A DNA stretch of 7,193 nt from Streptococcus mitis (GTDB lineage Bacteria; Bacillota; Bacilli; Lactobacillales; Streptococcaceae), in the NCBI GenBank assembly GCA_018364455.1, contig JAGZLW010000071.1, forward strand, positions 1 to 7,193, in the 5' to 3' direction. Both the position numbers and the translations under genes were made by a program. Below are positions 5,392 to 7,193 of this stretch, in pieces (the stretch's first letter is position 1; each line of letters opens with the position of its first letter). The notes below the pieces were generated by a model. It made no database searches and was not told the DNA's origin. It saw only the letters and a list, made by a program, of their open reading frames with translations.

Positions 5392-6203
5392 TTCGATTTT
5401 TAGTTTTAGCTGGCTATTTTGAATTGACCATTTATCTCCATCTGTCGGGCAAATTAAACCAGTACATCAACATGCACTATTCCTATCTGGCCTATATTTC
5501 CATGGTGCTTTCCTTTATCTTGGCTATTGTTCAATTGTATATCTGGATGAAGCAAGTCAAAATCCACAGTCATTTGAACAGCCGAGTGGCGAAGGTGACG
5601 AGTATTGCTCTTATGGCTATTCCAATTGTCGTTGGTTTAACTTTTCCAACTGTTAGCTTGGATTCTCAGACCGTTTCAGCCAAAGGCTATCATTTCCCCT
5701 TATCAGAAGGCACGGATCAAGCCATTCAGACAAGTGAAGGGACGACAAGCCAATATTTGAAACCAGATACCAGTTCTTATTTTTCAAAATCAACCTATGA
5801 AAAGGAAATGCGAACTGCGGCGGATAAATACTTGTCCCAAGATAGTATTCAGATCACTAATGAAAACTATATGGAAGTCATGGAGGCTATCTACGACTAT
5901 CCAGATGAGTTTGAGGGCAAGACAGTCCAGTTCACAGGCTTTGTCTATAATGACCCCAGTCATGCCAATAGTCAATTTCTGTTCCGCTTCGGCATTATTC
6001 ACTGTATCGCGGATTCCGGTGTCTATGGATTGCTGACCAAGGGAAATACCCGTCAGTATGAAAATAACACTTGGATAACGGCCAAAGGAAAACTGGTCAA
6101 TCACTATCATAAAGAACTCAAACAAAACCTCCCAACCTTGGAAATCGATAGCTTTACCAAAGTCGATAAACCAGAGAATCCCTATGTGTATCGCGTGTTT
6201 TAA
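5388..6203 (+). CDS. YcgQ-type permease partner, DUF1980/TIGR03943 family (271 aa)
   Basis: The N-terminal part has about three membrane segments (2-20, 31-53, 70-88), followed by a linker with many S/T residues (100-135) and a C-terminal soluble domain (about 155-271). The domain shows the family marks EFEGKTVQFTGFVYN (174-188) and FRFGIIHCIADSGVYGLL (199-216, with C206 and D209), then WITAKGKL (229-236), an OB-like pattern. Members are almost always encoded beside a YcgR-type permease and are thought to form one membrane complex with it. The ATGA overlap with the permease implies coupled translation. The soluble domain probably lies outside the membrane. As I recall the family, the motif often has two adjacent cysteines; here the first is H205. 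Confidence 0.85.
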   Translation: MIRFLVLAGYFELTIYLHLSGKLNQYINMHYSYLAYISMVLSFILAIVQLYIWMKQVKIHSHLNSRVAKVTSIALMAIPIVVGLTFPTVSLDSQTVSAKGYHFPLSEGTDQAIQTSEGTTSQYLKPDTSSYFSKSTYEKEMRTAADKYLSQDSIQITNENYMEVMEAIYDYPDEFEGKTVQFTGFVYNDPSHANSQFLFRFGIIHCIADSGVYGLLTKGNTRQYENNTWITAKGKLVNHYHKELKQNLPTLEIDSFTKVDKPENPYVYRVF

Positions 6204-6221
6204 AAAGCAAACCAAGTTCAT

Positions 6222-6254
6222 AAAAAACTCTAAGCAGGCAGAGCCTGCTAACTC
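6222..6254. terminator. GC-rich hairpin after the permease operon, possibly a broken terminator
   Basis: AGCAGGC (6233-6239), loop AGA, GCCTGCT (6243-6249). Read on the minus strand it is followed after five bases by six T (6227-6222). On the plus strand, the direction needed by the permease operon, no T-run follows. The left side (AAAAAACTCTA before the stem) has no complementary right side; the sequence changes right after GCCTGCT. This suggests that the right half of a bidirectional terminator was replaced by inserted DNA. Confidence 0.5.
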
Positions 6255-6283
6255 ATGACAGAAAAAGAAGTTTATCTTATAAT
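6255..6283 (+). promoter_or_regulatory. Promoter upstream of the IS110 remnant
   Basis: ATGACA (6255-6260), a 17-bp spacer and a perfect TATAAT (6278-6283), with a start near 6290. It would transcribe the structured region before the IS110-type recombinase start. In IS110-family circles a promoter forms at the joined ends to drive the guide RNA, and this position fits. Confidence 0.6.
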
Positions 6284-6289
6284 GAAGAT

Positions 6290-6420
6290 GAACAATACAA
6301 ATCCATGATGTTTAATAGGGCTTTTCATAGCCTGTATGTTAAACTGCATGAACAAGAGTCGTGAAATAACTCTAATATGCCTTGAGCATGAAAATATCTT
6401 ACTAGTAGCCTCTTGTTCTA
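6290..6420 (+). ncRNA. Possible IS110 bridge (guide) RNA in the left end of a decayed element
   Basis: The non-coding stretch between the promoter and the recombinase ATG folds well. The 5' hairpin pairs GTTTAA (6310-6315) with TTAAAC (6339-6344), with inner GGCT/AGCC. A long domain is then closed by a perfect 9-bp stem, GAACAAGAG (6350-6358) with CTCTTGTTC (6410-6418). Inside it are ATGC/GCAT (6377-6389) and an alternative AGAGT/ACTCT (6356-6373). A 5' stem-loop followed by large looped domains upstream of the recombinase is the layout known for IS110-group bridge RNAs. The loops have not been matched to target or donor sequences. The assignment rests on position and fold only. Confidence 0.4.
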
Positions 6421-6451
6421 TTGTTCAAATAGTTAACAGGAGGTTTTTATA

Positions 6452-6612
6452 ATGGAAGTCATGATTGAAACGTGGTGTGGAATTGATGTCCACCAAAGTC
6501 TATCGTTTGTTGTATTCTAGATGGTCCACTAGATAGCAATAAACCAAAGAAAATTCAGAAGAAATTTGGGACAACTACTGTAGCTCTTCACAATGCCTTA
6601 GATTGGATGGTA
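6452..6612 (+). pseudogene. IS110-family recombinase, N-terminal fragment with frameshift
   Basis: Starts at ATG 6452 after a strong AGGAGG (6438-6443). The first frame reads MEVMIETWCGIDVHQ and then hits TAG at 6518. Restoring one A in the A-run at 6495-6497 joins it to KSIVCCILDGPLDSNKPKK and FGTTTVALHNALDWM in the next frame, a normal IS110 N-terminus with the first catalytic Asp in GIDVHQ (DEDD RuvC-like domain). The match breaks at about 6610, where an IS630-type end begins. About 50 of roughly 300-400 residues remain, so no active recombinase is possible from this copy. Confidence 0.8.
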
Positions 6613-7104
6613 TAGTTGCTTAGTTTAAAATAAGCAGCTTATAATAAAGCTATGGCATTTAGATTATATCAAAGAAGGACACAGCCATGTCGAGGCAGCT
6701 AAAGTTTTTGATGTTGGCGTCAGAACTCTCTTCACGTGGGAAAAGAAAGACGTGAACAAGGACACTTAGAGCGGAAAAAGCGAGTCGTCAAAAAGCGAAA
6801 GATTTCTTTAGAGGAATTGAAAGCTTTTGTAGAGGCTCATCCAGACGCTTTTTTACGGGAAATTGCGGCACATTTTGATTGTGCTGTTCCTTCAGTATGG
6901 GTAGCTTTAAAGCAGATTAAGGTCACTTTAAAAAAAGACAACTAGCTTTAAGGAACAAGATCCAGAGAAAGTCACTGAGTTTCTTGATATTTTGAATAAT
7001 CTAAAGATTTACCAGTCGTATATATTGACGAAACGGGAATCGACCGCTACCTCTATCGTCCTTATGCACAGGCTCCTGGAGTGGAGAAAGTCTATGAAAA
7101 GATT
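6611..7104 (+). mobile_element. IS630-family element, 5' part, inserted into the IS110 remnant
   Basis: The element appears to begin at TATAGTTGCTTAG (6611), right where IS110 homology stops. IS630 elements insert at TA, which fits the junction. The first 40 bases hold a short internal repeat (GCTTA/TAAGC, 6618-6635) and a promoter. The coding part runs to about 7104, where it is cut before the second half of the transposase. The right end in this orientation is missing. The exact terminal repeat cannot be confirmed without the other end. Confidence 0.7.
6616..6645 (+). promoter_or_regulatory. IS630 transposase promoter, predicted leaderless
   Basis: TTGCTT (6616-6621), an 18-bp spacer and TATAAT (6640-6645). 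Six bases (AAAGCT) then precede the ATG at 6652, the same arrangement as at tex, and no Shine-Dalgarno is present. The -35 lies in the terminal region of the element. Confidence 0.55.
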
Positions 7105-7119
7105 TGGAACTTCCCTTAA
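6652..7119 (+). pseudogene. IS630-family transposase, N-terminal half, multiply frameshifted
   Basis: Pieces in successive frames join into an IS630-type transposase. After MAF comes DYIKEGHSHVEAAKVFDVGV (first helix-turn-helix; about eight residues before it seem deleted). Next is the piece from 6736 (REQGHLERKKRV, LEELKAFVEAHPDAFL, second helix-turn-helix). Then TTSFKEQDPEKVTEFL follows a shift at the A7 run (6930-6936). Last is DLPVVYIDETGIDRYLYRPY after a lost A at 7003-7005. The Asp in VYIDETG (7027-7029) is the first of the DDE triad. Another one-base loss is at 6746-6748. Family resemblance ends at YEKI (to 7104) and a stop follows at 7117. The gene cannot make a working transposase. 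Confidence 0.8.
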
Positions 7120-7193
7120 TAAATTCGTCACTTTCTTTTTCAAGATAGCCCAAGCCTGCTCAATAGGATTCAAATCTGGTGAATAAGCTGGTA
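7105..7193 (-). pseudogene. IS630-family transposase, C-terminal part, opposite orientation (partial)
   Basis: On the minus strand from the right edge, the frame reads PAYSPDLNPIEQAWAILKKK and then VTNLLREVP down to 7105. This is the conserved end of an IS630 DDE domain; the Glu in NPIEQ (7161-7159) is the last catalytic residue. The rest of this copy should lie to the right of the window. It meets the plus-strand N-terminal half tail-to-tail at about 7102-7114, and its own last residues seem missing. It is either a second copy or an inverted piece of the first. Confidence 0.75.

Noticed and set aside
4591..6221. Minus-strand and out-of-frame ORFs across the permease and YcgQ-type genes (for example 5790-6221)
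   Set aside because: They are antisense or alternate-frame readings of genes with clear family motifs and correct overlaps.
6242..6334. AGCCTG shared by the presumed IS110 target (6242-6247) and the candidate guide RNA (6329-6334)
   Set aside because: Six bases can match by chance and the RNA copy lies in the paired 5' hairpin, not in a free loop.
1..7193. CRISPR array, tRNA, rRNA, BOX or RUP repeats
   Set aside because: No repeated units with regular spacers, no cloverleaf or rRNA core sequences, and no recognisable BOX or RUP motifs were seen.

Overview
The window looks like a chromosomal segment of a Streptococcus of the mitis group (S. pneumoniae or a close relative). The reasons are low-GC coding, AGGAGG-type ribosome sites, the order tex, SprT-like gene, PspC-domain gene, a Bce-type peptide-resistance ABC transporter gene next to it, and decayed IS110 and IS630 elements. 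Species is inferred from recognised proteins only; no search was run.

Left edge (1-309): the start of a Bce-type ABC transporter ATPase gene on the minus strand, preceded in the same transcript by an unlisted 36-residue ORF. Upstream lies a perfect TTACA-N4-TGTAA palindrome that fits the known BceR-type operator. From 345 to 703 a plus-strand unit carries a good sigma-70 promoter, a structured leader with a buried Shine-Dalgarno-like sequence, and a small two-helix membrane protein. It meets the next minus-strand block at a long bidirectional terminator (768-814).

Core (841-3771, minus): tex (transcription accessory/RNA-binding protein), a SprT-like zinc metalloprotein overlapping it by 14 bases, and a PspC-domain membrane protein with its own extended -10 promoter. 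The tex -10 box sits exactly six bases before ATG, so tex is predicted to be leaderless. The stretch 3772-4062 has no gene I can support.

A strong orphan promoter (4194-4222, minus) drives about 125 nt of highly foldable sequence that ends in an intrinsic terminator at 4063. This is the best candidate in the window for an undescribed element: a free-standing structured small RNA.

4318-6203 (plus) is a tight operon: a 43-residue charged protein, a YraQ/YcgR-type (ArsP_1/DUF318) permease beginning on the base after its stop codon, and a YcgQ-type (DUF1980/TIGR03943) partner overlapping by ATGA. The two membrane proteins probably form one transporter of unproven substrate.

6222-7193 is a mobile-element graveyard. 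An IS110-type recombinase start is frameshifted and truncated, but its upstream region keeps a promoter and a fold that could be a bridge RNA. An IS630-type element inserted at a TA in it and is itself frameshifted several times. It ends at about 7104, where the C-terminal end of an IS630 transposase begins in the opposite orientation and runs off the window.
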